NCBI GenBank assembly: GCA_026874595.1 | Contig: CM049315.1 | Span: 39,632,164-39,696,163, forward strand | Length of the DNA: 64,000 bases | Reading direction: 5' to 3' | Origin: Sipunculus nudus | Lineage: Eukaryota; Annelida; Sipuncula; Golfingiida; Sipunculidae | In this document: in pieces, positions 1 through 8,332 of the stretch | How positions within the stretch are numbered: position 1 is the stretch's first letter | Layout: each line of letters opens with the position of its first letter | The notes under the pieces: generated by a model | Seen by the model: only the letters and a program-made list of their open reading frames with translations | Database searches by the model: none | Told to the model about the DNA's origin: nothing | Program-made: the position numbers and the translations under genes

Positions 1-251
1 ATGACTAATAACGTCCCGGCTTTTATATTTCTCGGAGGTAACCCTTCTTGAAAAAATATTTTATCTTTTAACATTTGTTTTAACTCGGTATAAATGGCTT
101 GAGGTTCGGCATAACACCACAGCACTCGTTCAGGTACCGGATCAATCATTTCAGTCATATGTTTGATCAACTTGCACACCCACACTGTTTTCCCGGACGA
201 GGTTGGTCCGGCGATCAACATGGTAAACGGATGATGGAATTTGTACCACAT
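1..251 (-). CDS. P-loop ATPase, probable virion-packaging (FtsK/HerA, A32-like) ATPase; 3' part outside the window
   Basis: About 83 codons are visible and the frame runs off the left edge. About 14 residues after the chosen start comes a Walker A motif, GPTSSGKT (residues 15-22, with Lys21), preceded by a hydrophobic strand in the context HPFTMLIAG. A histidine-proline-phenylalanine lead-in before the P-loop is what I associate with packaging ATPases of Polinton/adintovirus-type elements, which would translocate genomic DNA into preformed capsids. I chose the ATG at 251 because it has A at -3 and puts the P-loop near the N-terminus. The frame is also open upstream to an ATG at 314 that overlaps the polymerase stop codon by 11 bases. 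Walker B and any sensor residues lie beyond the edge, so other P-loop NTPases such as a helicase remain possible. It lies directly downstream of the polymerase on the same strand, with only 52 bases between. Confidence 0.65.
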   Translation of the reverse strand, partial: MWYKFHHPFTMLIAGPTSSGKTVWVCKLIKHMTEMIDPVPERVLWCYAEPQAIYTELKQMLKDKIFFQEGLPPRNIKAGTLLV

Positions 252-303
252 CTTTTGAAAAAAACAATGACCACACAGATATTTATACACACAAACTTTA
301 TTT

Positions 304-3300
304 TCAAAAACCATAAGGAAATGTAGTGTACATATCAAGACCATCGCCTTCACGCCAAAACCGGCGTTTGTCATATACAGCTGTATACATTTTATCCAAT
401 TGCATGGATTTCACATTGCCTTGCTTATCCCGTAACACATGGAATTCAATAGGGACATTCATTGGGGTCTGTACCTCACCCTTCAATAAAGCATCAACCA
501 TATTCTTTAAATCATAAAAATCCACCTTCCCTTCAATTTGAAACCCTCGGGCTTTCTGACACGCCATTTTCTTCCCGTTTCTGTCTACCCCCAAATACCC
601 ATAATTCTTGGGTCCCCCACTCACAAATTCTACAATCTTCCCACCATCCAACTCATCTGTTAAATCCCCCATCAACGGCCCCGTCGGTAACGGTAGGTCG
701 TTGGGCCCTGAATAAAATATCACGGAATCAGTGTCGAAATACAATACCCTTTCCTGCAAAAAATCTAAAATTTTGTACAGTTCCATTCGACCATAACAGG
801 TCGTAAAAGCAGCTATCACCACATTGTTGGTACGGCCCAAATCGTAGTCGTCTTCGGTTTTCTTCCATTCTACTTGCACAACGTGTTCGCCCAGATTCAC
901 AATGTCCAATACATCTGCTGTCGGATCATCTAATATGTTGATCAATTCGTCGTAATCGGTCACTTGCACTTTTTTAACTTGCCCGTCTTTCTGACCAAAC
1001 TTTCCCCACAAGGTGTTCAAGGCTTGTTTGGCAACAAACCGTAATGCTGGGTTATGGGCGACTTTATCAGGATCAATGGTAATGCCTTGTTTCTCTTTCA
1101 ACAATTTCACATACTCTGTACGTTCCATCGGGTCGTCTGTAGGCCAACCTGAAGCCTGGGTTTTCTCCACATACCATTTCTCGATGTATGGGCCGAAAAT
1201 GAATTCCCAATTTTCCCATTCCCACATTTCATACCCCTCTATTAATTCATATCCTTTCTCCAAAGCTGTTTTGACTTCGGGAATGCACCAAGACCCTACC
1301 AAAACACGCTCGCTTTCTTTATGCTGGCATTTTTCCCTTTGGTTACACGTTTCCGCGCATTTCGCGCATAGGGGAAACATCAATTTATTGCACGCACGGT
1401 ACGGCAATACCGGATTGAACAAATTCTTGGGAGGTAGAAATTTACCACAAAAAATTCCACCCGGGGATTGGTTCAATCTTTCTAATGTAGGTTTCATCAC
1501 CACTTTCGGTTCACCCACAGGGTACTTGTTGTTTTTTTGTACAAACGGGTACAAGGATGTCACGTCATAATAATCGATCCTTTCATCCGCGTTAGTGATT
1601 TTCTTGTACAAACACGTTGCATTGGTCCTCCCTCCGAAAAAAGCGTCTCGCGGTTGTAAATGTTTTTTTACCTCGATAGATTTCCGGGGGACGTACGTGT
1701 GTTCCCAAATGGATACCACTGAATAACCGGTCATACGCAATTTCGATTCTTTTTTCATTTGGTGAGCGTGCGCTTGGTAATTGACCAAGTTGGAATTCGG
1801 CACCGTACCTTCAGGATCCGTGCATACAGGGCATCCGTGCCAAATACACCCGTTAAATTCATACACGGTGAAGGTTTCAGGGCAGTACCCATCCACGGTT
1901 ACGTATTTCCCGTCACATAATTGAATCTGACATTCTTTCGCGTTCCAATTGTCTTCACCGCGGTGAATTTTGTACGGCGTGTTCACTTGTAATTCATCCA
2001 ACCATTGGTTCGCTTTCTCGGATACATGAGTGCGTGAAATCAAAGGCGGGATCATGGCGATTTGATTGGGCTTTAAATAATTTAACCGGTAATCATACAT
2101 GCAAGCCGCAGGAAGAGTGGAAGAGTGCAAGAATATATCAAACCCTGTTTTCAAATGGTACGTTTCCCGAAATTTCAAACACCCTTGTTTTAATAATTCT
2201 ACATCGCTGTTACAATACTCAAACAATTCTTGCTGATGGTTCCAAATATAACCTGATTTGACTTTGTCTTCATACCACTGATCGAATTCCGCGTTCCCGT
2301 TTTGTTTGAAAAATCTTTTCTCAGGCATCGGGCCTTCATAATCATCATTTTCCATGGTGTTGAACATGTACGGAAAATACCCTTTCTTCAATTCAGTTAA
2401 ACCGAACGCTTTAGGGAATTTCGCTAATGCGATGGGGATCAAATTCAACGAATCTTTAAAGTCTACCCATTTCGCTCTCATAGTGATGACCCGTAACCCG
2501 CGGGCAATGATGTAATCGGCCGCCCATCCTTTTGAAATCAGATACTGTTGCAGGAAACCGCCGTCGTACCCACCGAAGTTATGAGCAAAACATATAGTGG
2601 TTCTCTCTGACCAATATCGCATATCGTGGAACATCCAATCAAAAAACGAATTTACATCTTTAAACTGAAATCGCCCGCATTTACAATTTTGTGAGTCCGC
2701 GCGGAGAACGTCTTCCATATGAATTTTTTGTAAACAAAATTCGCACACGTAATGGGCTACGATGGCATTGACCGTGTGCACCGATATGCCTTTTTCATTC
2801 GGCGGGGATTGCATGGCTTCCGTATCCCAAAATAGGTACGGGCGGGGGAGTTTTGAATCCACGTAATTTGATTTCAAAGGTTTCATGTAACACGAATGGG
2901 CCGTACCCACAGCGACATCCATGTGACAAATATTGCATTTGTAAAAACCACATTGATGTTTGGCATCATATAAAATCTGCCCACAGTTTTCACAGATTTT
3001 TCTTTTTTTACACATGCTCGATTTCCCTGAGATGGATTTCTTATGTTTGTTAAAACATTCTTCCCCGTAAAACCCATAAAACCCGCAATCGTTGCACTTC
3101 ATTAATTTGTCTTTGTCTTCATTGAATTTACACTTAGGTGCTAAACCGCACATTTTACACATGCCTACACACTGGTGCATTTTTTTCCCCATGTATTTAA
3201 AACACACTATACAAAAATCACTTGTTTTGGATAAATGATTTTTGATTTTTAAAATTCCCCATGCATGCCCATCATTAGCCAAAATCAAAATTGTAGGTTT

Positions 3301-4152
3301 CTCTGACGACCAGTTTGCTGATCGAAACAAAACTTGATCCCCTTCATCATGAAAAACCAAGATGTTCTTGTCAGGAAACAATTCACTGATCCGTTTCATT
3401 TCACTGATGCTCACTCGAGAACGGGTGATTTTTGCGTCTTTCTTAATTCTTTTAACTTCTGTGTCCAATTCTTTCAACAGGGCTTTCGATAAAGACCGCG
3501 TGCGCCAATGGCGTGGAAATCTGTTTTGATTGTTCCAATCCATTAATATAAAAGCGGCAATAAAACAATCTTCCCGTTGGTATGCACGAGATATTTTCCC
3601 AGGATCCAAATAAGTACGTGGGTTCTTTTGCCAGACTTGTTTGCAGGGCCCTCCGACTGATTCAGGTATTTCTACCGTCTTCAATTCCATTTCAAAGTCT
3701 GGGGTAAGGCGAAAATGTTCATTGCTGTTTAAAGTTTTCTCTACTTGCGTCATGATGTATTCTAATGTTAAATCTTCTTTGCGCAACCATTTTGTATTGA
3801 ATGCTTTGTTTTGTAGACCTGGTGAAATCATGTTAACTTGAGCGAAACATTCTTCGGTTAAAGTTTTTTTCCATTCGTCCAACAGCGGTTCAAATATACT
3901 GTACAACGCTTCATAAGTTTTCTTCTTTTTCAGCTTTTCCAAGTCAGGCTGTACTTGAACCACCACTCCTTTTTTCTTGAATCTTTTGAAGTAGGCCTGG
4001 GTTTTTTCCATTAACGTGTAAGGTCGTGACGTTGCCATGGCTGACGCTGAATGACTGGCAAAGACCCCACGTGACCTCCTATAAATAGAAGTTATTTTGT
4101 TGAAAGCATTTCCGGTGGGTATTAATTTTTTCAAAGCATTTCCGGTAGACAT
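304..4152 (-). CDS. polB: Protein-primed family B DNA polymerase (Polinton/adintovirus type, DNA_pol_B_2) with N-terminal OTU-like and zinc-binding regions
   Basis: This is a single open frame of 1282 codons. Exonuclease motifs are present: ExoI DTE at about 443, ExoII HNFGGYD (Asp 530) and ExoIII YCNSD (Asp 650). Polymerase motifs are motif A DVTSLYP (Asp 863), motif B KQALNTLWG (Asn 1046) and motif C YFDTDS (Asp 1140). A GCIWHGCPVC segment before motif A is typical of the Polinton/adintovirus branch. Residues 310-430 are a dense series of CxxC and H/C pairs, probably several zinc fingers. Cys196 (DCFIAAF) and His296 (DGHAWG) are spaced like an OTU-type catalytic pair, which is inference only. 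The enzyme would replicate a linear genome from a terminal protein in the nucleus. The ATG at 4152 has a poor context. The ATG at 4038 (residue 39) sits in GCCATGG, and the codons before it contain two promoter-like TTTCCGGT boxes, so the real protein may be 1244 residues. No frameshift or stop is seen. Confidence 0.95.
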   Translation of the reverse strand: MSTGNALKKLIPTGNAFNKITSIYRRSRGVFASHSASAMATSRPYTLMEKTQAYFKRFKKKGVVVQVQPDLEKLKKKKTYEALYSIFEPLLDEWKKTLTEECFAQVNMISPGLQNKAFNTKWLRKEDLTLEYIMTQVEKTLNSNEHFRLTPDFEMELKTVEIPESVGGPCKQVWQKNPRTYLDPGKISRAYQREDCFIAAFILMDWNNQNRFPRHWRTRSLSKALLKELDTEVKRIKKDAKITRSRVSISEMKRISELFPDKNILVFHDEGDQVLFRSANWSSEKPTILILANDGHAWGILKIKNHLSKTSDFCIVCFKYMGKKMHQCVGMCKMCGLAPKCKFNEDKDKLMKCNDCGFYGFYGEECFNKHKKSISGKSSMCKKRKICENCGQILYDAKHQCGFYKCNICHMDVAVGTAHSCYMKPLKSNYVDSKLPRPYLFWDTEAMQSPPNEKGISVHTVNAIVAHYVCEFCLQKIHMEDVLRADSQNCKCGRFQFKDVNSFFDWMFHDMRYWSERTTICFAHNFGGYDGGFLQQYLISKGWAADYIIARGLRVITMRAKWVDFKDSLNLIPIALAKFPKAFGLTELKKGYFPYMFNTMENDDYEGPMPEKRFFKQNGNAEFDQWYEDKVKSGYIWNHQQELFEYCNSDVELLKQGCLKFRETYHLKTGFDIFLHSSTLPAACMYDYRLNYLKPNQIAMIPPLISRTHVSEKANQWLDELQVNTPYKIHRGEDNWNAKECQIQLCDGKYVTVDGYCPETFTVYEFNGCIWHGCPVCTDPEGTVPNSNLVNYQAHAHQMKKESKLRMTGYSVVSIWEHTYVPRKSIEVKKHLQPRDAFFGGRTNATCLYKKITNADERIDYYDVTSLYPFVQKNNKYPVGEPKVVMKPTLERLNQSPGGIFCGKFLPPKNLFNPVLPYRACNKLMFPLCAKCAETCNQREKCQHKESERVLVGSWCIPEVKTALEKGYELIEGYEMWEWENWEFIFGPYIEKWYVEKTQASGWPTDDPMERTEYVKLLKEKQGITIDPDKVAHNPALRFVAKQALNTLWGKFGQKDGQVKKVQVTDYDELINILDDPTADVLDIVNLGEHVVQVEWKKTEDDYDLGRTNNVVIAAFTTCYGRMELYKILDFLQERVLYFDTDSVIFYSGPNDLPLPTGPLMGDLTDELDGGKIVEFVSGGPKNYGYLGVDRNGKKMACQKARGFQIEGKVDFYDLKNMVDALLKGEVQTPMNVPIEFHVLRDKQGNVKSMQLDKMYTAVYDKRRFWREGDGLDMYTTFPYGF

Positions 4153-4329
4153 CTATAATTTATTTGATACTTCCGGTTTCGAAACTATAAAAGTCGGGGG
4201 GGCTTTTTAAGTCTGGCATACGCCTCCCATGCCGCAGAAAAATTCCAGCTGCTCGATTTTGTACGAGAGAACAAGCACAACTACTAACTTGAATCTGCCG
4301 ACTCGCTGAGGTTCCAGAGATTAGGCAAA
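4153..4329. promoter_or_regulatory. Divergent promoter region between the polymerase and the unknown plus-strand gene
   Basis: The spacer between two head-to-head genes holds an ACTTCCGGT box (4169-4177) and a TATAAAAG box (4186-4193, plus strand). Two TTTCCGGT boxes lie just inside the polymerase frame (4109-4116 and 4139-4146). A TATA-like TATTTATA on the minus strand near 4078-4086 would suit a polymerase start at 4038. The same CCGGAAGT-type box recurs across the control region at 5.9-7.0 kb, so both promoters probably share a regulator. ACTTCCGG is the reverse complement of the ETS/GABP consensus. Confidence 0.55.
4229..4309 (+). other. Upstream ORF in the leader of the 501-codon gene
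   Basis: This is the first ATG after the TATA box at 4186. It opens a short frame of 26 codons ending at a TGA about 20 bases before the annotated start of the next gene, in a different frame. It could be a regulatory upstream ORF, or the coding start of a small 5' exon spliced onto the main frame. A possible acceptor, TTCCAG, lies at 4312-4317. The evidence is positional only. Confidence 0.3.
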
Positions 4330-5835
4330 TTGTACAAGTATCGTTCAAAACTTGACTCCTACGATTACTCCGACCCACCACGAGTAATCACATGGTCATC
4401 ACCCGCTTGGTTTGAAGACGAAATACCCCAAGTGCTTGTTGACAGTATGGAGAAAGAAAAACTCACACGTGAAGAATGGCAAAAATTACAAGATCAAGAA
4501 GATGCCGCCAGGTGGATGGAAGAAGGGCAAATGAAACCGAGCCCTCTTGATCATATATTTGAAAACAAGAAACCAGCCTTGGACAACCCGCCTTGCTGTG
4601 AAACCCATCCGTCCACTAACGATGTTCCAAGTGCCACCCCCGGACCAGAGACTGGTAACGTGCAAGAACCGGTAAAAGAACCGGAGCCGATGGTCGTTGA
4701 AGGACCACCACCACCCGCCAAGGAAACTGAAACACCACCACAACCCAAGAAATCTCTACCCGATTTCGAATTGTGGCAAGGGTATGCTGATTACGAGAAA
4801 CACACTGATACAATGACAACCGTGGTCGACGCGCTGAAAAAAGAACAAATTCGTGCTGTCAATGCCATGCTGAAATGCGGTGTACCGAAATCGCGTATTC
4901 TTAGTACGGTCTACCTGGTGAAAACCAATCCCCTGGAAAAAGAGGCTACTGATTTCTTAGAATTCTGTCACAAAGAAAAATGGACTCTGGAAGAAATGAA
5001 TGGGGCCTCCAAGATCTTGCGCCATTTGAACCGCTGTGATGAAACTTCCGTACACAAAGAATGCACCCCGCCTAAAGATATGTTCTGGAGAGCACGTCTA
5101 GAAATTGCCGCATTTCTGGATGAAGGTAAAAATTTTATCCTCATCATGCAACGTGAAGCGCTGGTTGATTTGAAAACGGGTGAGAAAACAACCTCGCATC
5201 AAACCAAAGCGCGATACTTCCTGGCTGAAAATTGGTCAAAACAACACGCCCCGGGTCAGCTGAAAAACGGGTGGAGCGCATTCACAGTCCCGTCATGCAT
5301 TTTCCGATTCCTACTGAGTAACCGCGCCATCGAATTGATCACCTATGCTATCAAATTCAATTTCCTGGAATCAAAGACCCTGCCTGATTCCTGGAATGGT
5401 ATCTACAATCAAAGTGCAGCCATGCGGTATCTGTTCGGCAATGACTGTATCACCGCTGATGTGACTCCCATCTTCCAGATCTTACAGCCCAATGTGGAAT
5501 GTTTCACCTGGAATCTGAATACTACACACGGTGTAGTCCTGTTCAATCATGATGTGTTCTCCGGCCGACACTGCGCACCCGTTCAAGTACAAGAAGTAGC
5601 CTTCTCCGCGCCCAGGTTCTTAGCCATGCTGGTTAATATCGTGGACGACGATGCTGTGCCCGCTAAGATCTTACACGTGCTGATGCCTTCACGCGTTAAA
5701 AATGGAAGCCCTCATCTCGACAACAAAAACCGTCACATGATCCTGTGTTCCTGCAGTTCGCGAATGAGCATCGAACAATCAAAGTTCGCAGAAGAAAAAA
5801 GGGATGACAGTGAATTCCAAACTATTCTTAAATGA
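4330..5835 (+). CDS. Unknown virus-like protein, about 462-515 codons, divergent from polB
   Basis: I do not recognise the family. The frame is open from 4288, but the first in-frame ATG is at 4447 (462 residues). The position given is a TTG. The codons between 4330 and 4446 look coding (acidic, with Trp and Pro), so a non-AUG start or a spliced 5' exon is likely. The visible layout is an acidic, Glu/Lys-rich N-terminus, a Pro/Glu-rich linker (about residues 100-140) and a mixed alpha/beta C-terminal half (about 150-480) rich in Trp, Phe and Cys. There is no signal peptide or membrane segment. Its base composition matches the polymerase and differs from the AT-rich DNA after it. Head-to-head placement with polB and a strong TATA box suggest an early replication or regulatory protein, but that is inference from position. 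AATAAA at 6189-6194 could end the transcript. Confidence 0.8.
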   Translation: MYKYRSKLDSYDYSDPPRVITWSSPAWFEDEIPQVLVDSMEKEKLTREEWQKLQDQEDAARWMEEGQMKPSPLDHIFENKKPALDNPPCCETHPSTNDVPSATPGPETGNVQEPVKEPEPMVVEGPPPPAKETETPPQPKKSLPDFELWQGYADYEKHTDTMTTVVDALKKEQIRAVNAMLKCGVPKSRILSTVYLVKTNPLEKEATDFLEFCHKEKWTLEEMNGASKILRHLNRCDETSVHKECTPPKDMFWRARLEIAAFLDEGKNFILIMQREALVDLKTGEKTTSHQTKARYFLAENWSKQHAPGQLKNGWSAFTVPSCIFRFLLSNRAIELITYAIKFNFLESKTLPDSWNGIYNQSAAMRYLFGNDCITADVTPIFQILQPNVECFTWNLNTTHGVVLFNHDVFSGRHCAPVQVQEVAFSAPRFLAMLVNIVDDDAVPAKILHVLMPSRVKNGSPHLDNKNRHMILCSCSSRMSIEQSKFAEEKRDDSEFQTILK

Positions 5836-7050
5836 CTGAACAAACAAGATGATGATGGACTTTGTTGCATTTTACTGTAGTAAGTTTTTTTGCATTGTTA
5901 AGACCAAAAAAAACGTTTTTTTAACTTTTTTTAATCATTTTTAACATATTTTCAGCACAAATGATAAGAAAATACTTTAATTTACATTATTTAGACTAGA
6001 AAAGTTTTATAAATATGTTATAATTTATTTAATTCATATAAAAAACATTTAATTTAATTTAAAACATTGAATGAAATTTTTATATAATCTTTATAAATGC
6101 TTTCCGGAAAAGATTTTATTTGTTTAATTAACTTCCGGTTAGCTGAAAAATCATACTTTTTCTCTATTTTAAGCACAAATGATAAGATAATAAAAAAATT
6201 ATATTATTTAGAAGGAAAAATTGAATAAAACCGTTTTATTTTAAATAATTCATATAAGAAAACGTTTTATTTTATTTAAAACATTAAATAAAATGTTTAT
6301 TTTATCTTTATAAATGTCTTCCGGAAAGATTTTATTTGTTTAATTTACTTCCTGTAAGCTGAAATATCATTCCTTTTCTAATATTTTAAGCACAAATGAT
6401 AAGAAAATACTACAATTCACAGTAATAAGACCAGAAAAGGACTGTAAAATCATTTTAATTGAAAGAATTCGAGCAATAAACGTTTCATTTTATTTAAAAC
6501 GTTTGATAAAAACGTAATTTATTTTGCATCAATGACTTCCGGTAATCATACTTTTTTATTTTTTAGGCTCAGATCAATAAAAAATACTACAATTTATATC
6601 ATTTTGCGTAGGAGAGTGTTTTTACTTTTATTTACTTTTATTTATTGTCAAAAAATGTTTGAAAACGTTTAAAACCAAGTTTCATTTATGACATCCGGTA
6701 AGGTTTTTTTTTTGCACCATTTACTTCCGGTTGCTTAAATATCATACTTTTGCACATGTTAAGCACAGATAAACGGAAAATACCGTAAAACATAAAAAAT
6801 ATTATATACAAAAAAAAACAATTGTTTTGATACAAATAAAACTGTATATATGTTATATTTACTGTGTTGTGAACTACTTCCGGTATGGTGTATACTTGTT
6901 CTTTGTATGGCATTTCCGTTGGAATGTTCTAGAAGCTTTGACTGTGAATTATTTTACTTTACTTCCGGGGGTGATAGGATGTATGAAACGTGCGCTGATT
7001 GGTTGATCGCTATAGTTTCCCTACCTACCCATCCCCCACGCCTAGTCCAT
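5836..7050. promoter_or_regulatory. AT-rich control region built of about five diverged ~200-bp repeats
   Basis: No gene lies here. The stretch is a tandem series of diverged units. Each carries a block like AGCACAAATGATAAGA (starts 5954, 6172, 6389, weaker at 6565 and 6762), a T/A-rich block and a CCGG box. Exact ACTTCCGGT is found at 6131, 6535, 6723 and 6876. Near matches are at 6101 (TTTCCGGAAA, a palindrome), 6318, 6347, 6691 and 6961. Unit spacing is about 218, 217, 176 and 197 bases. The layout resembles a viral enhancer or replication-origin region placed between two transcription units. Which of the two it is cannot be told from sequence alone. Confidence 0.65.
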
Positions 7051-7057
7051 GTTTAGG

Positions 7058-7065
7058 TATAAAAG
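7058..7065 (+). promoter_or_regulatory. TATA box of the overlapping-gene transcription unit
   Basis: TATAAAAG stands at the 3' end of the control region. A start site about 30 bases on would fall near the pyrimidine-rich CCATTCTCTCC (7085-7095), just before three closely spaced ATGs. Confidence 0.7.
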
Positions 7066-7105
7066 TTCATTCCTGCCTGACATCCCCATTCTCTCCGCTA
7101 TACAT

Positions 7106-7135
7106 ATGAGGTATGAGCCAAGCCACTCGTCGTAA
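7106..7135 (+). other. Nine-codon upstream ORF ending in TAATG
   Basis: This ATG is the first in the predicted leader. Its stop codon TAA (7133-7135) shares its last A with the ATG of the 296-codon frame (7135-7137), an arrangement that can support termination-reinitiation. Its own start context is weak (C at -3). Confidence 0.4.
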
Positions 7136-8168
7136 TGGGAAAGCTGAAGCAACGGATACAGAGTCTGTTGAGACGGTTACGTCTACGGTCACGCATCAGC
7201 AAACCACCGGTAGCAGCAGCAGAACCCACCGTTGCAGACAAGATGGAGATCATCAGTGTTCTCGACGAGATTATGGCCGAAAAAGATGTCGCAGCAGAGC
7301 AGCCAAATGCAGTAGCAGCAAGCGGTACAGACATCGCAGTCACAGCCCACCATGGTCATCAACTCCAAAAGCCGGTCACTACTGGTCACGTGGAAGTCCA
7401 CCGGTCTCGCCGATCAGATCTAAGCGAGAAGACAACAGCAGTGGTGCACCCGATGTCGAGCAAACAGCCCCAGACGTCGCCGCCGTCACCGCTCTCTCCA
7501 CCAGTGGTCCCTGCGGATGCCCGAGCACAGACGCCCGATCTCCCACCCCCATATACTTCGATGTCGTCAGGTATAGTGAGCCACCTGCTTCTCCCCCCAC
7601 CGCCCCCACCATTCCCATGCCTTCCTTTGACCATTGGCTCACCTCTACACCCACATCCACGCCCTTGTGGGGTGGTAGCCGGACCCCCGACTACCCCCCA
7701 CCGGGTTGTTCCGACCGCACCGCCACTACCCCTTCAGCCCCAACCCCGTCTGTGCTCGGTATCAGCAGGGACAAACTCTTTGAAATCATTGAGAGGGAGT
7801 ACGACGACCTCGCAGAGCGGCTCTACACAAGCGACGGAGCTGATGAAACTACTGAACTACGGGCGAGGCGTCAGAGCACCGTACGAGAAACTTCCGACAA
7901 AACACCAGAAGCTGGTCCGCATCCGGAGCTTCCTTTACCAACATCTGGACGAGATGAGAGCACCGGAAGACAAGCAAATGCTCGTGAAGGCCTGCAGTGC
8001 CCTGTGCAGGGACCTATCTCGCTAACGGATTGTGACGTTTTAGAATCTACGCCGTTAAAGGCAGTCATGATGGTACTGGACTTAATACAAGAAGCCACCA
8101 CGATCGAGGTGGGGCAATACCAGCTTCATGATAGGAAGCGTATCGTGCTGGACTTTGATTTTGTTTAA
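7113..8168 (+). CDS. Unknown SR/Pro-rich protein, 351 codons (frame A of an overlapping pair)
   Basis: The ATG at 7113 has G at -3. The N-terminal 100 residues are basic and rich in Arg, Ser, Lys and Cys, with an RS-type run ending in HSPPW that is reminiscent of nucleic-acid-binding tails. The middle is Pro/Ser/Thr-rich and probably disordered. A helix-like acidic segment follows (about 225-250, around KLFEIIEREYDDL). The last 48 residues (about 8026-8168) lie beyond the overlapping frame and look like an ordinary folded segment with alternating hydrophobics, which supports this frame being coding. It shares a TATA box, leader and AATAAA with the 296-codon frame. I do not recognise the family; a viral core, scaffold or regulatory protein is possible. 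High local GC makes long chance frames commoner, which limits confidence. Confidence 0.55.
   Translation: MSQATRRNGKAEATDTESVETVTSTVTHQQTTGSSSRTHRCRQDGDHQCSRRDYGRKRCRSRAAKCSSSKRYRHRSHSPPWSSTPKAGHYWSRGSPPVSPIRSKREDNSSGAPDVEQTAPDVAAVTALSTSGPCGCPSTDARSPTPIYFDVVRYSEPPASPPTAPTIPMPSFDHWLTSTPTSTPLWGGSRTPDYPPPGCSDRTATTPSAPTPSVLGISRDKLFEIIEREYDDLAERLYTSDGADETTELRARRQSTVRETSDKTPEAGPHPELPLPTSGRDESTGRQANAREGLQCPVQGPISLTDCDVLESTPLKAVMMVLDLIQEATTIEVGQYQLHDRKRIVLDFDFV
7135..8025 (+). CDS. Unknown protein with basic N-terminus and PPPY motif, 296 codons (frame B of an overlapping pair)
   Basis: This frame lies wholly inside the 351-codon frame, shifted by one base. Its ATG has the strongest context of the three leader ATGs (G at -3 and G at +4). 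The first 25 residues are strongly basic (MGKLKQRIQSLLRRLRLRS). A helical acidic segment follows at about 36-55, then a long Pro-rich region with PPPY at 137-140, which matches the PPxY consensus bound by NEDD4-type WW domains. The C-terminal 65 residues (from about ELMKLLNYGRG) look helical and folded. It is not recognised. A Gag/matrix-like or other virion-associated role would suit a basic N-terminus plus PPxY, but that is speculation. Confidence 0.55.
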   Translation: MGKLKQRIQSLLRRLRLRSRISKPPVAAAEPTVADKMEIISVLDEIMAEKDVAAEQPNAVAASGTDIAVTAHHGHQLQKPVTTGHVEVHRSRRSDLSEKTTAVVHPMSSKQPQTSPPSPLSPPVVPADARAQTPDLPPPYTSMSSGIVSHLLLPPPPPPFPCLPLTIGSPLHPHPRPCGVVAGPPTTPHRVVPTAPPLPLQPQPRLCSVSAGTNSLKSLRGSTTTSQSGSTQATELMKLLNYGRGVRAPYEKLPTKHQKLVRIRSFLYQHLDEMRAPEDKQMLVKACSALCRDLSR

Positions 8169-8326
8169 AATCATTTAAAGAACAGTCTTCACACGCGATT
8201 TTAGTTAGGTACAGGGAAGAACATAGCATCAGACATACACTCCATGTGATTACACACACAAACAACGAAGAACACAGGTGGCATACAGACATAAATAATA
8301 TATCTTTTAGCTTTTAGGTTTTAAGG

Positions 8327-8332
8327 AATAAA
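8327..8332 (+). terminator. Polyadenylation signal AATAAA for the overlapping-gene unit
   Basis: AATAAA lies 159 bases after the stop of the 351-codon frame and is followed by a T-rich stretch. With the TATA box at 7058 it defines a compact unit of about 1.25 kb. Confidence 0.6.

Noticed and set aside
7098-7660. Minus-strand frames opposite the overlapping genes
   Set aside because: Short shadows of a GC-rich coding region with no promoter or distinctive peptide.
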